DNA of 64,000 nt from positions 74,116 to 138,115 of the forward strand of contig CAZASG010000004.1 of assembly GCA_964487745.1 (NCBI GenBank). The letters are read 5' to 3'. Origin of the DNA: Desulfolinea sp964487745. Its GTDB lineage: Bacteria > Chloroflexota > Anaerolineae > Anaerolineales > Villigracilaceae. The first letter of the stretch is position 1. Each line of letters begins with the position of its first letter. This document shows positions 6,679 through 15,402 of this stretch, piece by piece. Under the pieces are notes generated by a model. That model was not told where the DNA came from. It worked only from the letters and a program-made list of their open reading frames with translations, and made no database searches. The position numbers and the translations under genes are program-made.

Positions 6679-9156
6679 ATGTCTGAAAATTATAATCACA
6701 ACGAAATTGAAAAAAAATGGCAAGATAAATGGGAGGCTGATGAACTCTATCGCTCGGTGATCGATGAGAGCAAAGAGAAATATTACGCACTGACCATGTT
6801 GCCTTATCCCTCCGGTGACTTGCATATCGGTCATTGGTATGCAATGACGCCTTCCGATGCACGCGCTCGTTATATGCGCATGAATGGCTATAACGTGCTC
6901 TTCCCGATCGGCTTCGACTCCTTCGGCTTGCCCGCGGAAGGGGCTGCGATCAAGAACAATATCCACCCTAAGACGTGGACCTATGCCAATATCGAACGGA
7001 TGCGCGGTCAATTGCGCAGTATGGGCGCCATGTTCGATTGGGAGCGTGAGGCGATCTCCAGTGATGAGAGCTACTATCACTGGTCTGAGTGGTTCTTCAT
7101 TCAACTCTATAAACACGGTTTGGCATATCGAAAGATGTCGCCTGTTGATTGGTGCCCAAGTTGTAATACTACGCTGGCACGTGAACAGGTTTGGGGTGAA
7201 GATCGTCATTGCGAACGTTGCCGCACACCAGTCATCAAAAAAGATCTGGATCAGTGGTTCTTCCGCACAACGAAATATGCTGATGAATTACTGAGCTTCG
7301 AAGGCATCGACTGGCCCCAAACCGTGCGCACCCTGCAAACCAATTGGATCGGTCGCAGCGAAGGCGCCTCGGTCATCTTCAAGACCGAGATCGGCGGGCA
7401 TGAGATGGAAGTCTTCACGACACGCCCAGACACGCTCTGGGGTGCAACCTTCATGGTGCTCTCCCCTGAGCACCCGCTGGTGGATGAACTCACCTCCGAT
7501 GAGAAAAAAGCCGAAGTCGAAGCTTATAAAGCCGAAGCCGCCCGCCAATCTGATATTGAGCGTGAAGCTACCGACAAAGAGGAGATGGGTGTTTTTACGG
7601 GTGCTTACGCCATCAACCCCGTCAACGACGAGCGCATCCCGATCTGGATCGCTGATTATGTCCTGATGTCCTATGGCACGGGTGCGATCATGGCGGTGCC
7701 CGCACACGACGAGCGTGACTACGCTTTCGCCCGTAAATTCGACTTGCAGATCATCCCGACCATTGCGCCCGAAGATGGACGGGATGCCGATGAAGCGATT
7801 GCCGAAGAAGCCTATATTGGCCCCGGCACCGTTGTCAATTCTGGCCCGATCAATGGAACATCTGTCAACATGGAAAAGGGACGCAAGAATCCCTCTGTGG
7901 CGGCAGCCATCGACTTTATCGAGCAGAAAGGCACGGGCAAAGAATCAGTTAACTATAAACTGCGCGATTGGTTGATCTCCCGTCAGCGCTATTGGGGCGC
8001 CCCCATTCCGATGGTGAATTGTGAGAAATGCGGCTGGAACCCCGTTCCCGATGACCAGTTGCCGGTCACCCTGCCTGAAGATGTAGAGTGGTTGCCCACC
8101 GGTGAATCGCCGCTCAAACTGCATCCAACCTGGAAGCATACCGAATGTCCTGAGTGTGGCGGCGAAGCTATCCGTGAAACGGATACGATGGACACTTTCA
8201 TGTGCTCATCCTGGTATCACCTGCGCTATCTGTCTCCTGAATTTGCTGATGGCCCCTTCGATGAGTCCGAATACAACTACTGGATGCCTGTCGATCTTTA
8301 CACGGGTGGCATCGAGCACGCCACCATGCACCTGATGTACACGCGTTTTTTCCACAAGGCCATGCGCGACGCAGGTGTCACCGAAGGCCATGAACCGATG
8401 ACGATGCTGCGCAATCAGGGCATGGTATTGGGCGAAGACCATGAGAAAATGTCGAAAAGCCGTGGCAACGTGATCGCGCCGGATAATCTGGTCGAGCGCT
8501 ATGGTGCCGACGTGGTGCGCGCCTACCTGATGTTCTTCGCTCGCTGGGATATGGGTGGACCCTGGAACTCGCAGGGCATCGAGGGGACTGTGCGCTGGAT
8601 GCGCCGTGTCTGGACGATTTTCACTGACACAGCCGGATCGGACGTGACCCCAACTTGCTCGGCAGAAACGACCAAGAGTCTGCGCCGTAAGCTGCACCAA
8701 ACCATTAAATCGGTCACCTACGACTTCGAGAATGTGGGCTTCAACACCATCATCTCGGCGCTAATGGAATTGATGAACGAGATGTACAAAGCCCGCAGCG
8801 AAGGCGCGGTTGGCTCCCCGGAATGGGACGAAGCCGCCGATATTTATTTGCGCTTGCTGGCACCCGTTGCCCCACACATTGCCGAAGAACTCTGGGAACG
8901 CATGGGCAAGGAATACTCCGTCCATACGCAGCCGTGGCCGCAACTGGATGAATCCGCTATCGTGGTGGACGAGGTTGAGATCGGTGTGCAGGTCAACGGT
9001 AAAGTCCGTGACCGCGTTGTTGTCCCCGCCAATGCCGATGATGAGACCATCAAAGCCGCCGCACTGGCGAGTGAAAATGTCCAGCGCTTTTTGGAAGGCA
9101 AGGAGCCTCGGAAGATCATCGTCATCAAGGGGCGTTTGGTGAATATTGTGAAATAA
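6679..9156 (+). CDS. leuS: Leucyl-tRNA synthetase
   Basis: An 825-residue class I aminoacyl-tRNA synthetase that charges tRNA-Leu in the cytoplasm. The HIGH signature is in YPSGDLHIGHWYAM (about residue 48) and the KMSKS loop in EKMSKSRGN (about 593). A zinc-ribbon-like CPSCN...CERC segment lies near residue 160 and a second CEKC...CPEC region near 450-490. The CP1 editing domain with the TTRPDTLWGATF motif is at about 245-258. Length is normal for bacterial LeuRS. The ATG at 6679 has GAGAGG nine bases upstream. Expression is governed by the T-box leader and perhaps the Leu-rich leader peptide. Confidence 0.98.
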   Translation: MSENYNHNEIEKKWQDKWEADELYRSVIDESKEKYYALTMLPYPSGDLHIGHWYAMTPSDARARYMRMNGYNVLFPIGFDSFGLPAEGAAIKNNIHPKTWTYANIERMRGQLRSMGAMFDWEREAISSDESYYHWSEWFFIQLYKHGLAYRKMSPVDWCPSCNTTLAREQVWGEDRHCERCRTPVIKKDLDQWFFRTTKYADELLSFEGIDWPQTVRTLQTNWIGRSEGASVIFKTEIGGHEMEVFTTRPDTLWGATFMVLSPEHPLVDELTSDEKKAEVEAYKAEAARQSDIEREATDKEEMGVFTGAYAINPVNDERIPIWIADYVLMSYGTGAIMAVPAHDERDYAFARKFDLQIIPTIAPEDGRDADEAIAEEAYIGPGTVVNSGPINGTSVNMEKGRKNPSVAAAIDFIEQKGTGKESVNYKLRDWLISRQRYWGAPIPMVNCEKCGWNPVPDDQLPVTLPEDVEWLPTGESPLKLHPTWKHTECPECGGEAIRETDTMDTFMCSSWYHLRYLSPEFADGPFDESEYNYWMPVDLYTGGIEHATMHLMYTRFFHKAMRDAGVTEGHEPMTMLRNQGMVLGEDHEKMSKSRGNVIAPDNLVERYGADVVRAYLMFFARWDMGGPWNSQGIEGTVRWMRRVWTIFTDTAGSDVTPTCSAETTKSLRRKLHQTIKSVTYDFENVGFNTIISALMELMNEMYKARSEGAVGSPEWDEAADIYLRLLAPVAPHIAEELWERMGKEYSVHTQPWPQLDESAIVVDEVEIGVQVNGKVRDRVVVPANADDETIKAAALASENVQRFLEGKEPRKIIVIKGRLVNIVK

Positions 9157-9160
9157 GAGA

Positions 9161-9187
9161 TAGGGGCACGATAGTTCGTACCCCTAC
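9161..9187. repeat. Intergenic palindrome, GTAGGGG family (copy 1)
   Basis: TAGGGGCACG-ATAGTT-CGTACCCCTA is an imperfect inverted repeat just after the leuS stop. It is related to copies at 48434-48462 and 62032-62060, each also in the gap directly after a coding sequence. Confidence 0.6.
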
Positions 9188-9197
9188 AAAAAATATT

Positions 9198-9228
9198 AAA
9201 AAGGGCGATCCGTTGGGTCGCCCTTTTT
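9198..9228 (+). terminator. Intrinsic terminator of leuS
   Basis: Perfect arms AAAAAGGGCGA (9198-9208) and TCGCCCTTTTT (9218-9228) with a nine-base loop; the T-run is part of the second arm. Confidence 0.85.
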
Positions 9229-9242
9229 GCTATAATCCTTTT

Positions 9243-9965
9243 ATGTCTATCATTATTGACCCTGAAGGAAACGAGACGCAAGCCCTTTTTGATCTCTATT
9301 CAGAGTGGATGGGAAAATCTGTGCTGGAGATCGGTTCTGGTGACGGGCGCCTTACCTGGCGATATGCTAAAAAAGCTGCCCGAGTGGTAGCTGTTGAGCC
9401 AAGCGAGGATGCCCACGCCTTGGCATTAAAAGATCGTCCAAACGAGATGACACATGTTGAATTTTGCAATATTGGTTTCGACGAATTTTCGCGCCAGAAT
9501 AAAGAGAAATTTGATCTGGCTCTTTTTTCCTGGTCATTATGATGAATGGAAGAAGCGAGCATGGTTCATGCTCTACGGGAAATTCGCAATTTACTAAAAC
9601 CAAATGGTGTGCTTATTGATATTCGCCCAAATGGGGAATTGGTTGAGTTCATTCGTCCACACGGGGATAGGGAGCTTTTTATCGGGCATTTGCAGGAAAC
9701 TGATAACTACATAGAATATCGACAAGCGGAAGCAGCTGCCCAGGAGGTCGTTGCGGAGGGGCTATTCCATTTTCAAAAAAGGGGAGTATTTACCTTCCAG
9801 ATTCATGCTGATTCTTTTGCTGGGCTGAAAACATTCCTTGACGAAAATTGGAGCGATTCTCTGATTACAGAAGAGGTGATCGCTGAAGCTGAAAGATTAG
9901 ATATTGCTTATGGGGTAGGAAAAACGCTGCTTCGAGAGCAGGTTCTAATCTCTTTGCTTGTATAA
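9243..9965 (+). pseudogene. Class I SAM-dependent methyltransferase interrupted by two in-frame UGA codons
   Basis: Two adjacent segments in the same reading frame together make one methyltransferase of about 240 residues. The first (9243-9542) carries the SAM-binding motif VLEIGSGDGRLTW and the acidic motif in VVAVEPSED, and ends ...LALFSWSL. The second (9546-9965) begins MEEASMVHALREIRNLLKPNG, which is the usual next helix and strand of the fold. Between them are only TGA TGA (9540-9545), directly followed by ATG. No frameshift is needed. It could be a recent nonsense pseudogene, an assembly error, or a split gene re-initiating at 9546. The first ATG lies six bases after TATAAT (9231-9236), suggesting a leaderless mRNA. 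Confidence 0.7.
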
Positions 9966-9982
9966 GCCTTCTTTCTATGCGA

Positions 9983-10007
9983 TAATAAGACAAGTGTTGT
10001 CTTATTA
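9983..10007. repeat. Perfect palindrome upstream of the DUF2235 gene
   Basis: Eleven-base arms TAATAAGACAA (9983-9993) and TTGTCTTATTA (9997-10007) around GTG. It overlaps a possible -10 box (GATAAT, 9981-9986) and lies 17 bases before the start codon. An operator or a 5' UTR hairpin is likelier than a terminator, because no T-run follows. Confidence 0.6.
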
Positions 10008-10023
10008 AGTGGAGAAGGTTTTT

Positions 10024-11358
10024 ATGTCAAAGAATATCGTTGTTCTATCGGATGGCACGGGGCAAGAAGGTGGGCGAGGGCACGATTCGAATGTTTATAA
10101 ATTGATGCGCATGTTGGAAGACCGTACAGAACGGCAGATCGTTTTTTACGATCAGGGCATTGGAACCGATAAAAGAAAAATAACAGGAAATATTGCAGGG
10201 GCAGGTTTTTCAGAAAACCTTTTAGAATGCTATCGCTTTATTTATGAAAATTATCAGGCGGGAGATAAAATTTACCTTTTTGGCTTTAGTCGTGGTGCTG
10301 CAACGGTTAGAAGTTTGGCAAATTTCATTCACTATTTTGGAATATTACCGAAATCACGTCCCGAATTAATTCAGCGCGCTTACGCTCTCTACAAGATCGG
10401 GCGTGAAGATGTGGTGGGTGATGTGGGGGAAGCGTTGAAAAAGTTAGAAGAGAATATGCCACAAGGTGTGAAAAACTTTCGGGCATTGACGGAGACGATC
10501 ATTCGTGGAAAGCCCCTCAATGAAAAATCAACAGAATTTATTCACGCGCACCCAAATCAATGGGCTTCGGTAGAGTTTCTGGGGGTTTGGGATACTGTTC
10601 CGGCGCTGGGCTTGCCCGCAGCGGTGATTGATACCTTTGTCAATTATATTCCGGGATGGAAACATCGTTTTCATGATTTCACCTTGCATCCGAGTGTTAG
10701 AAATGCCTATCAGGCAATCTCGATCGACGATGACCGCAAGTGGTTCCAGCCAACGATCTGGGATTCATATAATGAAGAATATCAAAAAGTAGAACAGGTT
10801 TGGTTTAGTGGTGCCCATACAGATATTGGTGGGGGATTTAACGAAGCCGGTCTCTCTGACATCACGCTGGAGTGGATGGTACAGAAAGCCGTTAACCATG
10901 GGGTCAAGCTTTATCTGCGTTCGATCAAATATTGGAATTTTTGTATTGCTCCTGATGCAACAGATAAGCTACACCCGCCACGAGCAGGTGCAGGAAAGGC
11001 ATACCCGTACCAGGAACGGAAATGGTCTCGGGCAGCGCAGAAAACTTTTGGTATGCCCGTTATCCATCAAAGTGTGCTTGATCGTGTTGAGTGCATGGAA
11101 GGGTATAGCCCATGGATCTTAGAGAAGTTCCCTGACTATAAAGTTGAGCCGTGGGTGAAGACTTTCGAATACGAAGGAGAAGAGATCTCCATTCGAGATT
11201 ATGATGAAGAAAGCAGCCTAGATCAATTCGAGCTAAAGGGAAACAAGATTAAACTTCTGAAACCCGAAAACTACTTTGATAAATTATTGAAACGCGGCAA
11301 GTGGTATGGTGAGCGGCTCAGGCGTGATCTGAAGCGCTGGGAGAAAAAAAATAACTAA
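10024..11358 (+). CDS. DUF2235 alpha/beta-hydrolase (T6SS Tle1-related phospholipase-like family)
   Basis: A 444-residue protein of the DUF2235 family, a serine hydrolase fold that includes the type VI phospholipase effectors Tle1. Seen here: the opening strand NIVVLSDGTGQEGG, the nucleophile elbow LFGFSRGAATVRSLANFI (Ser near residue 98), the acid-containing GVWDTVPALGLP (near 192), and WFSGAHTDIGGGF with the probable catalytic His (near 265). No signal peptide or transmembrane segment is visible, so it is likely cytosolic. An earlier in-frame ATG at 10009 is possible, but GGAGAAGG sits at the correct distance before 10024. No immunity or secretion gene is adjacent, so an effector role is unsupported. 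Confidence 0.85.
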   Translation: MSKNIVVLSDGTGQEGGRGHDSNVYKLMRMLEDRTERQIVFYDQGIGTDKRKITGNIAGAGFSENLLECYRFIYENYQAGDKIYLFGFSRGAATVRSLANFIHYFGILPKSRPELIQRAYALYKIGREDVVGDVGEALKKLEENMPQGVKNFRALTETIIRGKPLNEKSTEFIHAHPNQWASVEFLGVWDTVPALGLPAAVIDTFVNYIPGWKHRFHDFTLHPSVRNAYQAISIDDDRKWFQPTIWDSYNEEYQKVEQVWFSGAHTDIGGGFNEAGLSDITLEWMVQKAVNHGVKLYLRSIKYWNFCIAPDATDKLHPPRAGAGKAYPYQERKWSRAAQKTFGMPVIHQSVLDRVECMEGYSPWILEKFPDYKVEPWVKTFEYEGEEISIRDYDEESSLDQFELKGNKIKLLKPENYFDKLLKRGKWYGERLRRDLKRWEKKNN

Positions 11359-11362
11359 TATA

Positions 11363-11396
11363 GAGAACCCTCGCCCGAGGGTTCTCCGCTTTTTTG
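11363..11396 (+). terminator. Intrinsic terminator of the DUF2235 gene
   Basis: Perfect 11-bp arms GAGAACCCTCG (11363-11373) and CGAGGGTTCTC (11376-11386), loop CC, then CGCTTTTTT. Confidence 0.88.
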
Positions 11397-11540
11397 CTCA
11401 CTTTACAAATCCCTAACAATTTGTGATGCTTTTAATATGTTTGCCTTTGTCCCCTATGCTACGATGATTTTGTGCCTTCTCTCCATATAAAAGGTGTTTG
11501 TTTTGATGCTTGGAGGGAAATAATCAAAAGGAGACAGGAA

Positions 11541-12758
11541 ATGAAATATAAAACCCTTTTGCGCGCCCTTGTCCTTGTCGCCATTCTATTGACAAGCATC
11601 GGTTCCGCTCAGCCTGCGTATGCAAGGCCCAATTTCGACACCATCATCCGTGAGCTCACCTACTGGAACGCGACCTACTCAGGTTACGTTGATGCGACCA
11701 CTTTTGAAAAGTGGCCCATCGTTCTGGATGCCAACTACGACTTTGAGATCACCGTCACGCCCACATCGGGCGACCTCGTACCACTGATCCGTTTTCTGGA
11801 TGCCAGCGATGTTGAGCTCGCCAGCGGGATTGGGTCCTTGGTTCTCACGCAGGGTCCAGGTAACTACTTCATCCAGATCGAACCCCAATCCGGCAGTGGT
11901 TTCTACGAACTTACCATTCGCCAAGTCAATATCAGCACAGCGGTCACGACCAATATTGACCCCGGCACTGTTACCATCGGTGAAACGGCCGAAGTCACTG
12001 TTTGGCTGAACCAGGTGCCCGCAGAAGGCTACACCAGCGCAGAATTTAGTTGCACCTATCCGCTGGCGCTGGTTTCCGTCAGCGGCATCACCTTCACCGA
12101 TCTCTTTGGCACCGACCCAGCCACGGCCACGAACGATCCGCAGGACGGCACCTTCATCGTTGCCATTGCCGGATCCAACGGTCAACGCGCAATGGCGGAT
12201 GGTATCGCCTTCAGCTTCACGGTCACTGCCTTGGCAGCTGGTATTGCTGATATCGAATGTACGGCACGCGTGTCCACAGGTGATGGCACCCTGATTGATC
12301 TTGAATCCACCGGAACGACCCTGACAATCGACGAGGTCGTCATCCTTGATGGGACACTGGTTGGACAAGTGCTAGCCACGAAACCCGTTACCATCAGCCT
12401 CTACGCTGCCGATGCATCTCTCTACGCCAGTGTGGTAGCCAACCCCGACGGTACCTTTAGCATCGATGCCCCTCCCGGCACCTACACCGTCGTCGCCGAA
12501 GCCAGCGGTTTCCTGGATGCTCAAGGCTCTGCCACATTGACCGAAGGCGCGACAACCACCATGCCGACCATTGCATTGCTGGCTGGAGATATTGATGGTA
12601 ATGACGTTATCGACCAATTTGATGCGATGACCATCGGTATGAGCTATAACACCGCGACACCCGATGCCGCCGACCTGAACGCGGACGGTATTATCAACGT
12701 CCTCGATCTCGAAATGCTTGCCGCCAATTACCGCGCTACTGGCCCGATGGCTTGGTAA
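11541..12758 (+). CDS. Secreted dockerin protein with PPC and cohesin-like domains
   Basis: A 405-residue exported protein. It has a signal peptide (residues 1-28, ending QPAYA), a PPC-like beta domain (about 30-130, with YFIQIEPQSGSGFYELTIR), a cohesin-like domain (about 136-262), a carboxypeptidase-regulatory-like domain (about 270-343, GTFSIDAPPGTYTVVAEASG), and a type I dockerin at the C-terminus (about 347-402). The dockerin has both calcium loops: DIDGNDVIDQFD and DLNADGIINVLD. The start is the ATG after GGAGACAGGAA; the frame is open further upstream. No enzymatic domain is visible, so it may be structural or an adaptor. Its last four domains match the third gene of this cluster closely, so the two are paralogues. 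The cohesin-like protein in between is the obvious partner. Confidence 0.85.
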   Translation: MKYKTLLRALVLVAILLTSIGSAQPAYARPNFDTIIRELTYWNATYSGYVDATTFEKWPIVLDANYDFEITVTPTSGDLVPLIRFLDASDVELASGIGSLVLTQGPGNYFIQIEPQSGSGFYELTIRQVNISTAVTTNIDPGTVTIGETAEVTVWLNQVPAEGYTSAEFSCTYPLALVSVSGITFTDLFGTDPATATNDPQDGTFIVAIAGSNGQRAMADGIAFSFTVTALAAGIADIECTARVSTGDGTLIDLESTGTTLTIDEVVILDGTLVGQVLATKPVTISLYAADASLYASVVANPDGTFSIDAPPGTYTVVAEASGFLDAQGSATLTEGATTTMPTIALLAGDIDGNDVIDQFDAMTIGMSYNTATPDAADLNADGIINVLDLEMLAANYRATGPMAW

Positions 12759-12780
12759 ACGAAAAACTATTCCATTAATA

Positions 12781-12810
12781 GCCGAGACGTGCCTTAGTGT
12801 ACGTCTCGGC
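12781..12810 (+). terminator. Hairpin between dockerin and cohesin genes
   Basis: Perfect 10-bp arms GCCGAGACGT (12781-12790) and ACGTCTCGGC (12801-12810), ten-base loop, no T-run. It could act as a weak terminator or an mRNA-stabilising hairpin that sets the ratio of the neighbours. Confidence 0.55.
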
Positions 12811-12827
12811 ATACAAGATTAATCCCT

Positions 12828-13487
12828 ATGAAAAAAATAAAAGCCCTCTTGCTCGCATTTCTTCTCATATTTCTTGCTGTAACCACCGTTCAGGCGCAAG
12901 CCTCCGAAAGCATCTGGCTTGAAGCCGATACCACCGCCTACAAAACAGAAGAAATTGTCATTGTCCGTATGCATGGAGCTTCATCCTCGCCTATTCAGGG
13001 ATTTACTTTTCAAATTCGTTATGATCCCAGTTGCCTTAAACCACTTAATGCCTCTTCTCCCATTTCTGGCATGAACGGTTTGCAGCTTCCCCAGCAGGCT
13101 GGCATGGTCGATGCCTCCTTTGCAAGTACCACCCCTCAAACAGCACTTGGTGTTTTGGCTGAAGCCACCTTTCAGACGCTCGGCGGCTGTCAAACCGAAC
13201 TCTATCTTGAAAGCGCCGCCTTGGCTGTGCGGAGCGAAGAGGGTTTTGCCGTTCCTCTTGAAGGAATTACTTTAGGCGAAAGAAATGTTTCATTAAATAT
13301 TGATAATTCTGTTGGCTCTGCCCAAGAGCCAGCTTTATTGGGAGCGCCGCTATCTCTTGAGCCGACTGAGGGGAATAGCCAATCCCCGGATTGGGCGGCG
13401 GCTGTCGCTGTTTCTTTACTCTTTTTGGTGGTAATGGCTATCGTTGTGGTGATCTTGGTCGTGTATAAGCGCTCGTATAGCGCATAG
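12828..13487 (+). CDS. Membrane-anchored cohesin-like protein
   Basis: A 219-residue protein that looks like a minimal cell-surface scaffoldin. It has a signal peptide (residues 1-24, ending VQAQA), one cohesin-like beta-sandwich (about 27-160), a short linker, a single membrane helix (about 188-211) and a short basic tail KRSYSA. Cohesin features include QGFTFQIRYDPSCLKPLNAS near the start and GVLAEATFQTLGG near the end of the domain. It lies 69 bases after one dockerin gene and 24 bases before another, so co-expression is likely. From family knowledge, cohesins bind dockerins with calcium; binding between these proteins is inferred. Confidence 0.75.
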   Translation: MKKIKALLLAFLLIFLAVTTVQAQASESIWLEADTTAYKTEEIVIVRMHGASSSPIQGFTFQIRYDPSCLKPLNASSPISGMNGLQLPQQAGMVDASFASTTPQTALGVLAEATFQTLGGCQTELYLESAALAVRSEEGFAVPLEGITLGERNVSLNIDNSVGSAQEPALLGAPLSLEPTEGNSQSPDWAAAVAVSLLFLVVMAIVVVILVVYKRSYSA

Positions 13488-13511
13488 AAAAATATCTAAA
13501 AAGGCATAATA

Positions 13512-15329
13512 ATGAAAAATAAAAGAACAATTCCTGTGCTGGTTCTGGGGTTGTTGATCCTATTCTCTTCATTACTGCCGATCAACCAGGCACAAGCGGC
13601 TCCTCTCTTCCAATCATCATTGCCGCCAATTGATATGTTCCAGTTACCCTGGGAACAAGGTGAAAGTTGGGTTACATTCGACGGTCTCGATAACGGGACC
13701 AAGCGCGGATTACAGAGTAACCATAACTACCTCAACGGCGGAGCAGTTGATTTCGGTCCTCGACCAGATATTCGTCCGGGAGACGATACGTCTAATCATT
13801 GGGTCACTGCTGCTGCGGCAGGTACGATCGTTGAAATGGGGAGTTGCCATCTCAAGATCGATCATGGGAATGGTTGGATCACGGAATATCAGTTCCTTGC
13901 CAATTTTCAGGTTTCTCTCGGAGAGGCTGTTTATCGTAACCAGCGCTTGGCGATCATCGCGGATGGTATCCGCGATCCATTCTGTCCTCCGGCTCTCTAT
14001 CCTGATATTCCCCATCTTCATTTTTCATTACGCCCGACCACCTTGGGCGCTGCCTTTGCTGGCTGGATCGTGAATTATGATCCCCTTACCAATCTGACCA
14101 CACTGATCAAGGAAGGTACGATCCGTATGCCCTATGACGGGTTGCCGGTCTTGAATATTCCTTACCTTCAGATCGCTGACCGTGGCGCCCTCGGTTGGGA
14201 TACGCTTTATCGCGGCAGCCTGGATGCTTATCGTTATGAACGCTGGACGCTCGACTTGGCTGATACACGCTCCTTCACGATAACGGCAACACCGGTCACA
14301 GCAGGATTACAACCTTTGATCGTCCTTCTTGATGGGAATGGCGTTGAGATCGCACAGGGTGTTGGTACCCTGACAAGCACCCAACCTGCCGGAAGTTATT
14401 TCGTCCAGATCCAACCCCAAACAGGACAGGGTTTCTACGATCTGATCTTGCGCGATACAGCTACCTTGACGGATCCTTATATTGAGACCATTGCTCCGGC
14501 AAATATCAATATGGGAGAAACGGCAACGGTCGAAGCTTATTTGGGGAATATTCCCGTAGAAGGCTATTCCAGCGTCGAAGTCACTTGTCCTTACGATGCT
14601 GCCTTGCTAAACGTAAATAATATGATCGCAACGGATCTCTTTGGCACAGACCCTGTTACCGCGATCCATGGTCCTGAAAATGGAAGTTTTATATTCTCCA
14701 TTGCAGGAAGCAATGGACAGAGAGCAATCTTGGATGGTACAGCCTTTACTTTCAATATTCAAGGCTTGGCGGTGGGAGAGACAACGCTGCGCTGTACCGC
14801 TCGTATTTCCACGGGCAGCGGTACGCTGACAGATATCATTGCGATCGGGACTGTCATTACGATCTCAGATGCGCCCGTTAATGGTGAAGACCCGCCTCCT
14901 GATGATGGGCTTGCGAACACCTTCCTTGCCGGGCAGGTATTGGCGACAAAGCCGGTTACGGTCGCTTTATATGATTCTGGTAATAACTTGCTCAATTCCA
15001 CTGTGGCAAATCTGGATGGTACCTTCCAAATGGCTGCTTCGGTTGGAACGCATGCCGTCTTGGCTTCGGCAAGTGGTTTTCTGCCAGCCCGTGGAACAGC
15101 AACGCTGATCGTAGGGGAAACGACAACGATGCCTGCGATCTCCCTTTTGGCGGGGGATATTGATGGAAATCTTGTCATTGACCAATTTGATGCGATGACC
15201 ATCGGGATGAATTACAACACTGCACTCCCCGATGCGGCAGATCTGAATGCCGATGGGACCATCAATGTTCTTGATCTTGAAGCCCTTGCTGCCAATTATC
15301 GCGCTAGCGGCGTGCAAAGCTGGCCGTAG
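13512..15329 (+). CDS. Secreted M23-type peptidase-like protein with PPC, cohesin-like and dockerin domains
   Basis: A 605-residue exported protein with a signal peptide (1-29), an M23/LasA-like domain (about 45-185), a PPC-like domain (about 225-325), a cohesin-like domain (about 330-460), a carboxypeptidase-regulatory-like domain (about 478-544) and a dockerin (about 545-600). In the M23 part, SNHNYLNGGAVDF and IPHLHFSL carry the expected zinc ligands (His, Asp, His). At the place where LasA has YYHM, this protein reads YQFL, so one conserved active-site His is missing. It may be a cell-wall-binding pseudo-peptidase rather than an active endopeptidase. It is the last gene of the cohesin/dockerin cluster and has its own terminator. 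Confidence 0.85.
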   Translation: MKNKRTIPVLVLGLLILFSSLLPINQAQAAPLFQSSLPPIDMFQLPWEQGESWVTFDGLDNGTKRGLQSNHNYLNGGAVDFGPRPDIRPGDDTSNHWVTAAAAGTIVEMGSCHLKIDHGNGWITEYQFLANFQVSLGEAVYRNQRLAIIADGIRDPFCPPALYPDIPHLHFSLRPTTLGAAFAGWIVNYDPLTNLTTLIKEGTIRMPYDGLPVLNIPYLQIADRGALGWDTLYRGSLDAYRYERWTLDLADTRSFTITATPVTAGLQPLIVLLDGNGVEIAQGVGTLTSTQPAGSYFVQIQPQTGQGFYDLILRDTATLTDPYIETIAPANINMGETATVEAYLGNIPVEGYSSVEVTCPYDAALLNVNNMIATDLFGTDPVTAIHGPENGSFIFSIAGSNGQRAILDGTAFTFNIQGLAVGETTLRCTARISTGSGTLTDIIAIGTVITISDAPVNGEDPPPDDGLANTFLAGQVLATKPVTVALYDSGNNLLNSTVANLDGTFQMAASVGTHAVLASASGFLPARGTATLIVGETTTMPAISLLAGDIDGNLVIDQFDAMTIGMNYNTALPDAADLNADGTINVLDLEALAANYRASGVQSWP

Positions 15330-15349
15330 AAAAAAACTTCGATCATGAG

Positions 15350-15383
15350 AGCCTGTCAAAACTGTAATTGACAGGCTTTTTTC
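15350..15383 (+). terminator. Intrinsic terminator of the cohesin/dockerin cluster
   Basis: Arms AGCCTGTCAA (15350-15359) and TTGACAGGCT (15368-15377), eight-base loop, then a run of T. Confidence 0.88.
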
Positions 15384-15402
15384 TCATAATGACAAGGTCT
15401 AC

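Noticed and set aside
11679..12368. 229-codon minus-strand frame
   Set aside because: It is antisense to the dockerin protein. The sense strand shows signal peptide, PPC, cohesin-like and dockerin motifs; the antisense translation has none.
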